Below are positions 1 to 7,028 of a DNA stretch of 16,312 bases, piece by piece (within the stretch, counting starts at the first letter, position 1; every line of letters begins with the position of its first letter). The stretch is from an uncultured Clostridia bacterium (lineage in GTDB: Bacteria; Bacillota; Clostridia; TANB77; CAG-508). The position numbers and the translations under genes were made by a program. The notes beneath the pieces were generated by a model. The model searched no databases. It saw nothing but the letters and a program-made list of their open reading frames with translations, and was not told the DNA's origin. The DNA is taken from assembly GCA_934167165.1 (NCBI GenBank), contig CAKPKG010000028.1, forward strand, positions 1 through 16,312, written 5' to 3'.

Positions 1-1068
1 GTTCAAACATATGAAAAATACTTTGGTAAAAAACCTAGAGGAATTTGGCTTCCAGAATGTGGTTATGTTCCAGAAGCAGATAAATATTTAAAAGAATTTG
101 GTATTGAATACATAATTACGGAATCACATGGTATTTTATTTGCTGACCCTACTCCTATTTATGGAACCTTCACTCCAATTGTATCTCCAGAAGGTATAGT
201 TGCATTTGGTCGTGATATAGAAAGTTCTAAACAAGTATGGAGCTCTATTTGTGGCTACCCTGGCGATTTTAATTATAGAGAATTTTATAGAGATATTGGT
301 TATGATGCTGATTATGATTACATCAAACCATATATTGCCAAAAATGGTGTTCGTGTAAATACTGGTATTAAATATCATAGAATTACTGGTAAAACGGAAT
401 TTAAGGACTACTATAATGTACAATGGGCAAAAGATTCCGCAGAAAAACAAGCAGGTCACTTTTTAGATTCACGAGTTAACCAAATAAATGACTTGTCAAA
501 ATTTATGGATGTTCCACCTATTGTTGTGTGCCCTTATGATGCAGAGCTTTATGGCCATTGGTGGTATGAAGGTCCTTACTGGCTATATATTTTATTTAAG
601 AAAATTTATTATGATGATTGCAATTTTAAATTAATTACTCCTGGTGAATATATAGATAAATATCCAAGAATGCAAATTGCTTCGCCTTGTAGATCTAGTT
701 GGGGCGCAAATGGATATAGTGAAGTTTGGCTTAACCCTACTAACGATTATGCTCACAAACATTTACATGTAGCTGGTGACAGGATGTGTGAATTAGCTAG
801 GCTTTATCCTAATGCAAAAGGCTTAAAGAAAAAGGCTCTTAATCAATGTGCACGCGAACTACTTTTAGCCCAAAGTAGTGATTGGTTGTTTATTATTACA
901 AATGGAACAATGGTCGATTATGCAAAGAAAAGAATAAAAGATCATATTGGAAGATTCACAAAATTATATGAACAAATTAAAGAAAACAAAATTGATGAAG
1001 AATTTTTAAAATCAATAATGAAGTTAGATAAAATTTTTCCAGATATTGATTACATGATTTATTATTAA
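1..1068 (+). CDS. GH57 family 1,4-alpha-glucan branching enzyme, C-terminal part (5' end outside window)
   Basis: Frame 1 is open from the first base to a TAA at 1066-1068, giving 355 residues without a start codon, so the gene begins upstream. The family is recognised from WLPECGY (residues 16-22, Glu19 matching the catalytic nucleophile of GH57 enzymes) and YDAELYGHWW (residues 179-188, Asp180 matching the acid/base). The stretch SPCRSSWGANGY and the helical C-terminus match the DUF1957 domain of GH57 branching enzymes. Such enzymes are usually a little over 500 residues, so about the last two thirds is present. The role would be introducing alpha-1,6 branches into glycogen-like storage glucan in the cytoplasm. 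An internal TTG at 493 is in frame but is not a credible start, because the catalytic nucleophile lies upstream of it. CGA is used here as ordinary Arg (codon at 472). No terminator is evident before ytxC. Confidence 0.9.
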   Translation, partial: VQTYEKYFGKKPRGIWLPECGYVPEADKYLKEFGIEYIITESHGILFADPTPIYGTFTPIVSPEGIVAFGRDIESSKQVWSSICGYPGDFNYREFYRDIGYDADYDYIKPYIAKNGVRVNTGIKYHRITGKTEFKDYYNVQWAKDSAEKQAGHFLDSRVNQINDLSKFMDVPPIVVCPYDAELYGHWWYEGPYWLYILFKKIYYDDCNFKLITPGEYIDKYPRMQIASPCRSSWGANGYSEVWLNPTNDYAHKHLHVAGDRMCELARLYPNAKGLKKKALNQCARELLLAQSSDWLFIITNGTMVDYAKKRIKDHIGRFTKLYEQIKENKIDEEFLKSIMKLDKIFPDIDYMIYY

Positions 1069-1080
1069 TAAACAAGTTTC

Positions 1081-1160
1081 AAATTCTCCTTTTCTTACAT
1101 AATATATGTATATCTAATTAGTTTTTAGTAGATAATAACATATATTAGAAAGGAGAATTT
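1081..1160 (+). promoter_or_regulatory. Inverted repeat burying the ytxC ribosome binding site
   Basis: AAATTCTCCTTT (1081-1092) is perfectly complementary to AAAGGAGAATTT (1149-1160), which contains the Shine-Dalgarno sequence of the GTG start at 1164. The 56-nt loop holds a second small hairpin (TACAT at 1096-1100 with ATGTA at 1106-1110). If transcription starts upstream of 1081, the site would be sequestered. Transcripts starting inside the loop would be free. Regulation by this structure is inferred. Confidence 0.5.
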
Positions 1161-1163
1161 TTT

Positions 1164-2018
1164 GTGCTTAAATCTTTGTGTGTTAAAACTAATAATAATA
1201 AAGCTATTAATTATCTACTAGAAAAATTCAATACTGTAAATCTTAATAGTTTATATATATCAACTGCCAAATTCAAATTATATAATAATTTTATTATTCA
1301 TTATTCTGGTAAAGATTTAGATTTATTTTATTATACATTTTCTGATATTATTTCTTCTTTAATAATAGATTTATATGAAGAACGTATTTTAAAGCGCATA
1401 ATATTTTCTAACTACTTTTATTTTACAAATGCAGAACAAAAGAAAATTTTAGATATATGTAAAGATTACTTGTACAATGAAGGTTTAGATGAAGCCATTA
1501 TAAGAACAGACAGTATAAAACTTTCATGTATAGAATATTTTGTTAATAATAAATCCGCTGTATTAGATGGTTTTATTAATTTTAGAATAAAGAATTATAT
1601 TAAAATTATAGATTATGTTGTAGATTTAGCTGTTAATAAATTTGTAATTGATAAAGAATATAACGAATTTGTTGAACTTCTTAAATGCTATATAAATTCA
1701 AAAGACTGCAATGCTTCTTTAGTTCATCTTATATATCAAAATGGCGAAACAATCCTTTTAGATGAATTTAAAAATATTATTACTGTTGATGACACTGCAT
1801 TAAACAGCAAATATTTATCTGATATATCATTTTCTTCTAATGATTATGCATTAAATACTTTACTTACTTTGCTCCCAGAAAAGATTTATATACATGTTAT
1901 TGATAATACTCAAGATGAATTTATAAATACTATAAAATTAATTTTTGATGATAAAGTTTATATATGCAATGATTGCAATTTATGCAAGCTCTATCGCCTT
2001 GAAAAAATTCATAAATAG
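1164..2018 (+). CDS. ytxC: Sporulation protein YtxC
   Basis: A 284-residue protein, the usual length for YtxC (about 280). The start is taken as GTG at 1164, preceded by AAAGGAG with an 8-nt spacer. The C-terminal motif LLPEKIYIHVID followed by a Cys-rich end (VYICNDCNLC) resembles the end of the YtxC family; the body is helical with many Tyr, Ile and Asn residues. No signal peptide or membrane segment is visible, so it is probably cytoplasmic. In Bacillus the family is tied to sporulation, but its biochemical role is not known. The Shine-Dalgarno sequence lies inside a 12-bp inverted repeat, which suggests control at translation or a promoter in the loop. It converges on trmB across a shared terminator. 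The assignment rests on the C-terminal pattern and length. Confidence 0.72.
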   Translation: MLKSLCVKTNNNKAINYLLEKFNTVNLNSLYISTAKFKLYNNFIIHYSGKDLDLFYYTFSDIISSLIIDLYEERILKRIIFSNYFYFTNAEQKKILDICKDYLYNEGLDEAIIRTDSIKLSCIEYFVNNKSAVLDGFINFRIKNYIKIIDYVVDLAVNKFVIDKEYNEFVELLKCYINSKDCNASLVHLIYQNGETILLDEFKNIITVDDTALNSKYLSDISFSSNDYALNTLLTLLPEKIYIHVIDNTQDEFINTIKLIFDDKVYICNDCNLCKLYRLEKIHK

Positions 2019-2023
2019 TATAT

Positions 2024-2057
2024 AAAAACAAAGTGATGTTAAAATCACTTTGTTTTT
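2024..2057. terminator. Bidirectional intrinsic terminator between ytxC and trmB
   Basis: A perfect 14-bp stem, AAAAACAAAGTGAT (2024-2037) with ATCACTTTGTTTTT (2044-2057), has a 6-nt loop. It is flanked by A-runs on one side and T-runs on the other, so it can serve both convergent genes. Confidence 0.88.
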
Positions 2058-2058
2058 A

Positions 2059-2719
2059 TTATTTTTTCTTTGCTATTATAGCTTTTGTTTTTATTCCTTG
2101 TTCTTCAAACATTTTTTCATGTTCAGTTTCTATATTGTTTTTCCATATAGGTTCTTTATGCAAATCCTCTGTCTGTTTAATAATTTCAAAACCTATTTCT
2201 TCTAAATATTTTATTGTTGATTTATATAAATTGTAATCATCTGTTTTAAAATATATTTCTCCATCAGGTTTTAAAAATATTTTATATTTTTCTAGTTGCT
2301 TTGTATGTGTTAATCTTTTTTTGTTATGTCTTGGTTTTGGCCAAGGATTACAAAAATTAATGTATATTCTATCAACTAAATCTTTTTCATTTAATATATT
2401 TTGTATTATTTCTATTTCATATGCTGTTAAAAGTACATTATCTATTTCTCTTTGTGCATTTAAATACTCTTTTTCTATGTTCCTTTTTGCTAATCCTAAC
2501 ACTTCACTTTTTATATCTATTCCCAAATAATTTACTTGTGGATTTTGAACTGCAAGTTTTGCTATAAAACTTCCTTTTCCACATCCGAAGCTCTAAATGT
2601 ATTGGTTGCTTTCTTTTAAATGCTTCATGCCATTTTCCTAAATTTTGGGTTGCATCATCTATAAAAAATTCTGCTTCCGCAAGTTCTTGTCTAACCCACG
2701 GTTTTCTTCTCATTCTCAT
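2059..2719 (-). CDS. trmB: tRNA (guanine-N7-)-methyltransferase, read through a +1 shift at CGG
   Basis: TrmB makes m7G46 in the variable loop of tRNAs, using SAM. Reading from ATG at 2719 (MRMRRKPWVRQEL, the typical TrmB N-terminus) gives a clean family match to HLEL at residue 44. The next codon is CGG (2587-2585), and the frame then runs to a stop after 71 residues. Skipping the C gives HLELGCGKGSFIAKL, the SAM-binding motif I, and then LGIDIKSEV, INFCNPWPKPRHNKKRL and LKPDGEIYFKTDD to the stop at 2059. The total is 219 residues, normal for TrmB. Both sides are intact with no further damage. The start overlaps the end of sbp by 29 nt, so it is translationally coupled. It could be a pseudogene or a one-base error, but five identical breaks elsewhere in the window argue otherwise. 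Confidence 0.85.
2585..2587 (-). other. +1 frameshift site in trmB (CTT C GGA)
   Basis: In-frame CGG is codon 45. Dropping its C yields GGA, the first Gly of the SAM-binding GCGKG motif, and restores 174 family-conserved codons downstream. Without the shift, the product ends at 71 residues. Confidence 0.85.
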
Positions 2720-3086
2720 TTTTTTCTTCCTCTTTTTCTTCTATTTTTTTACTCCATTTATCAATATAATATCTACGAATAATTGCAAGATTTGTAAACA
2801 TTCTTCCTACAAAAACCACAATTGCAGCTAAATATATGTCTACATTTAATTTTACTCCCAACCATGTTAATAATATTGAAAGTATTGCATTCCCGAAAAA
2901 TCCTGATAAAAATACTTTTAAATCAAAGTTACCTTTTAAAACTGAAGTTATACCTCCAAATACAGAATCCAGTGCTGCAACTATTGCTATTGCTAAATAG
3001 CCAGAATATGTATATGGAATTACTGGTACATTAACTCCTATTAAAGCTCCTATTATGCATCCTATTAAAATTGCTATTATTATCAT
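2691..3086 (-). CDS. sbp: Small basic protein Sbp (DUF1290), membrane
   Basis: A 131-residue protein starting at ATG 3086. It begins with hydrophobic MIIIAILIGCIIGALIGVNVP, continues with two or three more membrane segments (about 30-48, 63-80 and 84-100), and ends in a highly charged Lys/Glu tail (about 113-131). The motifs YLAIAIVAALDSVFGG and FFGNAILS are characteristic of the DUF1290/Sbp family. In Bacillus subtilis the gene lies between ylxX and ftsA in the division cluster, and the same neighbours (divIB, DUF881) are found here. Its molecular role is not established. It follows the second DUF881 gene by 11 bp and overlaps trmB by 29 bp, so all appear to be one transcript. ftsA and ftsZ do not follow, unlike in Bacillus. 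Confidence 0.87.
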   Translation of the reverse strand: MIIIAILIGCIIGALIGVNVPVIPYTYSGYLAIAIVAALDSVFGGITSVLKGNFDLKVFLSGFFGNAILSILLTWLGVKLNVDIYLAAIVVFVGRMFTNLAIIRRYYIDKWSKKIEEKEEEKNENEKKTVG

Positions 3087-3097
3087 TTTATTACCCC

Positions 3098-3790
3098 CTA
3101 TTTTGCATATTCCATGCTTAAATCTCCATCATACTTATTTATTACTATATTTTTTTCTCTTTTAAGAGTTACATCCTTTCCTTCTGCAAGTTTAGTATCT
3201 ATATATCCATATTGTTTTTTTGAAAGTCCACTCTCTAAATATGTTGGATTTCCTATTGCCTTTACAACATATGGTGAAACTATCATTTCTTGCCCATTTA
3301 TACGTATATATGTATTGCTAATATCTACAATATATGTATCATAAACTATTCTTTGATCATTTATAGATATTGCTTCTGCTCCAGCCTCTTTTAATTCGTT
3401 TACCAATAATCGCAAATCCTCTGACCAAATTCTTTGATTTCTTGTGTCAGTTAATGTTATTACAACACCTTCACCTTTTACTGTGTTTTTTCCCAATATA
3501 TTATTAAATTGTTCCAGCTCCTTTGTTAAAACTTCTGAAGCTTGTGTATTATTTGAAATAGTTTGTTCATATTCCGAAATTTTTGCATTTACTTCTTCTA
3601 ATCTTTTATTTGTTTCTTCTGTTTTCTGTTTGAAACTTGTTATGCCAGTTCTTAATTCATCTTCCCTCATGTTTTCTAGTGATGTAAAGTCAGTTTGTTT
3701 AACAGTCTTAAATTGAACGAACATAACAGCTGTTAATATTAATACAACTAGACCAATTGTTATTGTTATTGTTATTTTTCCTTTTTTCAA
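3098..3790 (-). CDS. DUF881 family membrane-anchored protein (YlxW/YlxX type), second copy
   Basis: A 230-residue protein with one N-terminal membrane segment (about 7-26), a coiled-coil stretch rich in Glu, Lys and Asn (about 45-95), and a DUF881 domain (about 100-228). Family motifs visible are GVVITLTDTR, LVNELKEAGAEAISINDQR and VVKAIGNPTYLESGL. The start is TTG at 3790, immediately after the TAG of the upstream gene (TAG-TTG). The only Shine-Dalgarno sequence (AGAGGTGA) lies in the last codons of that gene, so it should be translationally coupled to it. In Bacillus the paired homologues ylxW and ylxX sit between divIB and sbp, exactly as here. It probably has a periplasm-like external domain at the cell envelope; its function is unknown. 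Confidence 0.85.
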   Translation of the reverse strand: MKKGKITITITIGLVVLILTAVMFVQFKTVKQTDFTSLENMREDELRTGITSFKQKTEETNKRLEEVNAKISEYEQTISNNTQASEVLTKELEQFNNILGKNTVKGEGVVITLTDTRNQRIWSEDLRLLVNELKEAGAEAISINDQRIVYDTYIVDISNTYIRINGQEMIVSPYVVKAIGNPTYLESGLSKKQYGYIDTKLAEGKDVTLKREKNIVINKYDGDLSMEYAK

Positions 3791-4525
3791 CTATTCATCA
3801 CCTCTTGTTAAAAATTCTGAACTATATACTCCTTCATATTTTGGAAGTGTAATTTTTTCTGATTTTTGCACATATACTTGCACACCTGCATTAGCTAATA
3901 TTTCTAAATAACCACCTGGTCTTCCTAATGCATATTCCATTCTTTCTGGATAACCTATTGCTTGTATTGTTATTGGTACTGATACTATTTCTCCATTAAT
4001 TCTAATTATGTTTCCATCGCAAAGTATTGAAGTTTTACTTGTTATTCTTTGATCATTTATTGCTATTGCATCTGCTCCAGCATTAAACAATTCATTTACT
4101 ATGTATGTTAAATCTCCTTCATGCACCAAATAATCACTAACATTAAGTACTTCAGAACTATTTATTTGTCTATTATCATCTAGTTTTATTATAAATCCCT
4201 GACCTGTTACCTCTGTTAATCCTAATAGTTTTCTATCTTCTTTTATTTCTGTTTCAGTATTAGTATCTGTTTCATTATTTTGTGTTGCTTGATTTCTTAC
4301 TCCTTCTAGCTTTTTTTCTGCTTCTTCTAGTTTTTTGTATGATGAATTATATTCGTCTTGACTTCTTAAAAACTCATCTTTTAATCCTCCATTATCGCTA
4401 ATGCCTGTCCCAACTGTATTTGTAGCATTCTCTATTGTTCTCATTTGTATAATGATTGATATTGTTAAAAGTAAACATACTGTTCCTAAAATTAATGCTA
4501 TTTTATTTTTATGCAATTTTTTCAC
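3791..4525 (-). CDS. DUF881 family membrane-anchored protein (YlxW/YlxX type), first copy
   Basis: A 244-residue paralogue of the gene that follows it. It has one membrane segment (about 9-26), a coiled-coil region (about 50-95) and a DUF881 domain (about 100-240) with GFIIKLDDNRQ, IVNELFNAGADAIAINDQR and TIQAIGYPERMEYAL. The start is ATG 4525, four bases after the ftsQ stop. Both DUF881 copies share the INDQR and AIG motifs, but their coiled coils differ, which is consistent with an old duplication kept in the division cluster. It is likely an envelope protein made together with FtsQ. No enzymatic residues are recognised. Confidence 0.86.
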   Translation of the reverse strand: MKKLHKNKIALILGTVCLLLTISIIIQMRTIENATNTVGTGISDNGGLKDEFLRSQDEYNSSYKKLEEAEKKLEGVRNQATQNNETDTNTETEIKEDRKLLGLTEVTGQGFIIKLDDNRQINSSEVLNVSDYLVHEGDLTYIVNELFNAGADAIAINDQRITSKTSILCDGNIIRINGEIVSVPITIQAIGYPERMEYALGRPGGYLEILANAGVQVYVQKSEKITLPKYEGVYSSEFLTRGDE

Positions 4526-4529
4526 CTCT

Positions 4530-5519
4530 TTATACTTTCTCTCTAAACACTGCTTTTTCTGTATCTTGGAAATATATTTCTCCTTCTCTACCTTTTTCTT
4601 GTTCTAAAATATATTCTATTTTTAATATTTTTACATTTATATTATTTAAATCGCCAAATTGAACTGTTTTACCTTCACTTGCTATTACTAACTTATAATT
4701 ATTTGAGTTTGAAATATCAATCTCTGTTATTATATCTGCAATTGATGTATTTTTAGCTGTTTCCATTATTTTTATTACATTTTCTAATTCTTTTAGGTCA
4801 TCTACCACTAGCCTATTTCCTGCTTTTATCTCTTCACTTGAAGTCTTAAATCCAGTAATTATTGGTAATTGTAATGCTTCTTCTGAAATTTCTAGTATAT
4901 ATCCTTGATTATTTATGTATGCATAACCATTTGCAAATTTAATCATATATGTAGGCGTTCTTTCTATTACTTTCAATTTTACTTTTCCTGATAATTCTCT
5001 TGTTATTACTACATCTTCTATGTATGGATTTTGTTTTATACCCTCTTTTATTTTTTTATTAGTTGTTTTAAACATATTTTCATTTTTTACTAATCCAGAC
5101 AAGTTTACTATTTCTTGTTCTGATATTTTTTTATTGTTTTCAACAACTATATCTGTTATATTAAATACACTAGATAATAAAAATAAAATTATTGCTGTTG
5201 CTAGTAAAGCCAACAAAAATATCCATTTTACTATTTTTAGTTTAATATTTTTCTTTTTAGTTTTAGGTCTTTTTTTAGTCTTTTGTATTTTATTAGTATT
5301 CTTTTTAGTCTTTTTAATCTTTGTTTTTGGTTGTTCTTTCTTTTTTTTGGTTTTTTTAGGTTCTTCCTTTAAAGTCATCCCTATAATTATTTCATTGTCT
5401 AGATTTATTACTTCATTATCACTTTTTTGTTTTTTGTTTTTTGTCTTTTTATTTTGTTTTTTAGGTTTTTCTTTGCTTTTATACAGTAAGTCAACTGTTT
5501 GTCCTTTTGATTTTTTCAT
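4530..5519 (-). CDS. ftsQ: Cell division protein FtsQ/DivIB
   Basis: A 329-residue bitopic membrane protein. Residues 1-97 form an unusually long, Lys/Thr-rich cytoplasmic tail with repeated KKTKK-like runs. A membrane segment spans about 98-118. A POTRA domain begins at about 119 (FNITDIVVENNKKISEQEIVNLSGLV) and runs to about 192 (VKLKVIERTPTYMI), followed by the FtsQ/DivIB beta domain. FtsQ/DivIB joins FtsL and FtsB/DivIC in the divisome and helps activate septal wall synthesis. ATG 5519 is preceded by GGAGG (5526-5530). The gene follows murA, as in many Firmicutes. The basic tail is low-complexity (AAA/AAG-rich) and is the least conserved part. Confidence 0.88.
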   Translation of the reverse strand: MKKSKGQTVDLLYKSKEKPKKQNKKTKNKKQKSDNEVINLDNEIIIGMTLKEEPKKTKKKKEQPKTKIKKTKKNTNKIQKTKKRPKTKKKNIKLKIVKWIFLLALLATAIILFLLSSVFNITDIVVENNKKISEQEIVNLSGLVKNENMFKTTNKKIKEGIKQNPYIEDVVITRELSGKVKLKVIERTPTYMIKFANGYAYINNQGYILEISEEALQLPIITGFKTSSEEIKAGNRLVVDDLKELENVIKIMETAKNTSIADIITEIDISNSNNYKLVIASEGKTVQFGDLNNINVKILKIEYILEQEKGREGEIYFQDTEKAVFREKV

Positions 5520-5539
5520 GGGTATCCTCCAATATTTAT

Positions 5540-5585
5540 AAGGGAATGTTTTTCCAGTTCTCTTTTAAATTATACACATTCCCTT
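5540..5585. repeat. 10-bp inverted repeat between murA and ftsQ
   Basis: AAGGGAATGT (5540-5549) pairs perfectly with ACATTCCCTT (5576-5585) around a 26-nt loop. On the minus strand the loop begins with a TATAAT-like box (TGTGTATAAT), so an internal ftsQ promoter may lie here. No T-run follows the stem, so it is not an obvious terminator. Confidence 0.5.
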
Positions 5586-5607
5586 ACCGAATCTCTAATA
5601 ATGTTAG

Positions 5608-6858
5608 TTATTTTTCTAATTGTATTTTTGCACCAACTTTATTTAGTTTTTTATCTAATGTTTCATATCCTCTTAATATATGTTCAACATTTGTTACCTT
5701 TGTTCTGCCTTTTGCAACTAATCCTGCAATTACCAGTGTTGCTCCTCCTCTTAAATCTGTTGCCTCAACTGTTGCTCCCACTAGATGTTTTACTCCTTTT
5801 ACTATTGCAACTTTTCCTTCTATTGTAATTTTTGCGCCCATTCTCTTTAACTCATTTGCATATTTGTATCTATTTTCAAATATATTCTCTATTACCATAG
5901 AAGTTCCTTTTGCAGTTACTAACATGCCTGTAAAAACTGATTGCATATCTGTTGGGAATCCTGGATATGGCATTGTTTTTATATCTACAGCTTTCAATCT
6001 TTTTGGAGCTTCTAGTATTACAGAATTTTTTTCTAAATTAATCTTACAGCCACTTTCTTCTAATTTGCTAATTACTGGTGCTATGTGTGTTGGTATTACT
6101 TTATTTAATTTTATATTGCCACCTGTAATGGCTGTCGCACATAATAAAGTTCCTGCTTCTATCCTATCTGGCATAACATTATAACTTACATCTTTTAATT
6201 TTTTTACTCCTTGTATTGTTATAATATTGGTTCCTGCACCTTCTATTTTAGCTCCCATTCTATTTAAAAAATTTTGTAAATCAACTATTTCCGGTTCCAT
6301 TGCAGCATTTGTAATTACTGTTTCTCCTTCAGCTAATGTTGCTGCCATTATAATATTTTCTGTTGCACCTACTGAAGGAAAATCTAATTGTATTTTGCTT
6401 CCTACAATTTGATTACATTTGCAATTTATGTACCCAGCTTCTTCTTCAATATTTATTCCTAACTTTCTTAATCCATTTAGGTGTAAATCTATTGGCCTTG
6501 ATCCAATATCACATCCTCCTGGATATGAAAACGTAGCTTTTTTAAATCTTCCAAGTATTGCTCCTGCTAATACAACAGATGACCTCATTTGTCTCATTAA
6601 ATCATCTGGGATTTTATGTTCTTCCATATTGCTCGAATCTATAACTATTTTACCATTTCTTCTATATATTTTGCAACCTAAAATCTCTAATATTTTTAAA
6701 GTTATTTGGGTGTCATGTATATTTGGAACATTATATAATTTTGTTGTTTTTCCACTTAATATACTTGCTGCTATTATTGGTAATGAAGCATTTTTTGATC
6801 CAGATACATCAAGCTCTCCTTCTAGTTTTTTTCCTCCTTCTATTATATAACTTATCAT
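5608..6858 (-). CDS. murA: UDP-N-acetylglucosamine 1-carboxyvinyltransferase MurA
   Basis: MurA transfers enolpyruvate from PEP to UDP-GlcNAc, the first committed step of peptidoglycan synthesis, in the cytoplasm. Signatures are GSKNA (Lys22), the catalytic loop PGGCDIGSRPIDLHL with the PEP-binding Cys116, and DLRGGATLVIAGL near the C-terminus. The length is 416 residues, as expected. I prefer ATG 6858 over the in-frame ATG at 6867: GAGAGG sits about 9 nt before 6858 but directly abuts 6867, and MISYIIEGG is the usual MurA start. The Shine-Dalgarno sequence is inside a perfect 11-bp hairpin. The gene heads the block murA-ftsQ-DUF881-DUF881-sbp-trmB. Presence of Cys in the loop predicts fosfomycin sensitivity at the target level. 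Confidence 0.95.
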   Translation of the reverse strand: MISYIIEGGKKLEGELDVSGSKNASLPIIAASILSGKTTKLYNVPNIHDTQITLKILEILGCKIYRRNGKIVIDSSNMEEHKIPDDLMRQMRSSVVLAGAILGRFKKATFSYPGGCDIGSRPIDLHLNGLRKLGINIEEEAGYINCKCNQIVGSKIQLDFPSVGATENIIMAATLAEGETVITNAAMEPEIVDLQNFLNRMGAKIEGAGTNIITIQGVKKLKDVSYNVMPDRIEAGTLLCATAITGGNIKLNKVIPTHIAPVISKLEESGCKINLEKNSVILEAPKRLKAVDIKTMPYPGFPTDMQSVFTGMLVTAKGTSMVIENIFENRYKYANELKRMGAKITIEGKVAIVKGVKHLVGATVEATDLRGGATLVIAGLVAKGRTKVTNVEHILRGYETLDKKLNKVGAKIQLEK

Positions 6859-6867
6859 CTTATTCAT

Positions 6868-6903
6868 CCTCTCATAAACGTTTTTGCTATATTTTATGAG
6901 AGG
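6868..6903 (-). promoter_or_regulatory. Hairpin occluding the murA ribosome binding site
   Basis: TTTATGAGAGG (minus strand, complement of 6868-6878) contains the murA Shine-Dalgarno sequence and is a perfect complement of CCTCTCATAAA (complement of 6893-6903), with a 14-nt loop. The 11-bp stem ends directly before the start region. Translational control of murA is inferred. Confidence 0.55.
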
Positions 6904-6965
6904 TTTACAAAAATGGTTACTTTTTTTACTTTACTAATCACTTTAATAAGGTTTCTAAAAATATC

Positions 6966-6999
6966 AAAAAACTGATAGAATTCCTCCATCAGCTTTTTT
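6966..6999 (-). terminator. Probable terminator after the pilin gene
   Basis: An imperfect hairpin is formed by AAAAAACTGAT (6966-6976) with ATCAGCTTTTTT (6988-6999), with a central GAATTC-containing loop, bordered by A and T runs. It lies 30 bp past the pilin stop and upstream of murA. It would work best on the minus strand. Confidence 0.6.
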
Positions 7000-7028
7000 A
7001 ATAAACGCTTTTAATTTTTAAGTAATAT

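Noticed and set aside
136..459. Minus-strand open frame within the GH57 gene
   Set aside because: It is antisense to the catalytic region of a clear GH57 reading frame and has no recognisable protein features.
2059..2719. trmB, tgt and the other broken genes as ordinary pseudogenes
   Set aside because: Each has exactly one kind of lesion, an extra C before an in-frame GGA, with no stops, deletions or substitutions in conserved motifs on either side. Random decay would give mixed lesions.
5020..5541. Plus-strand open frames across the division and pilin genes
   Set aside because: They are Leu/Phe/Ser-rich antisense shadows without ribosome binding sites or family patterns, lying over well-supported minus-strand genes.
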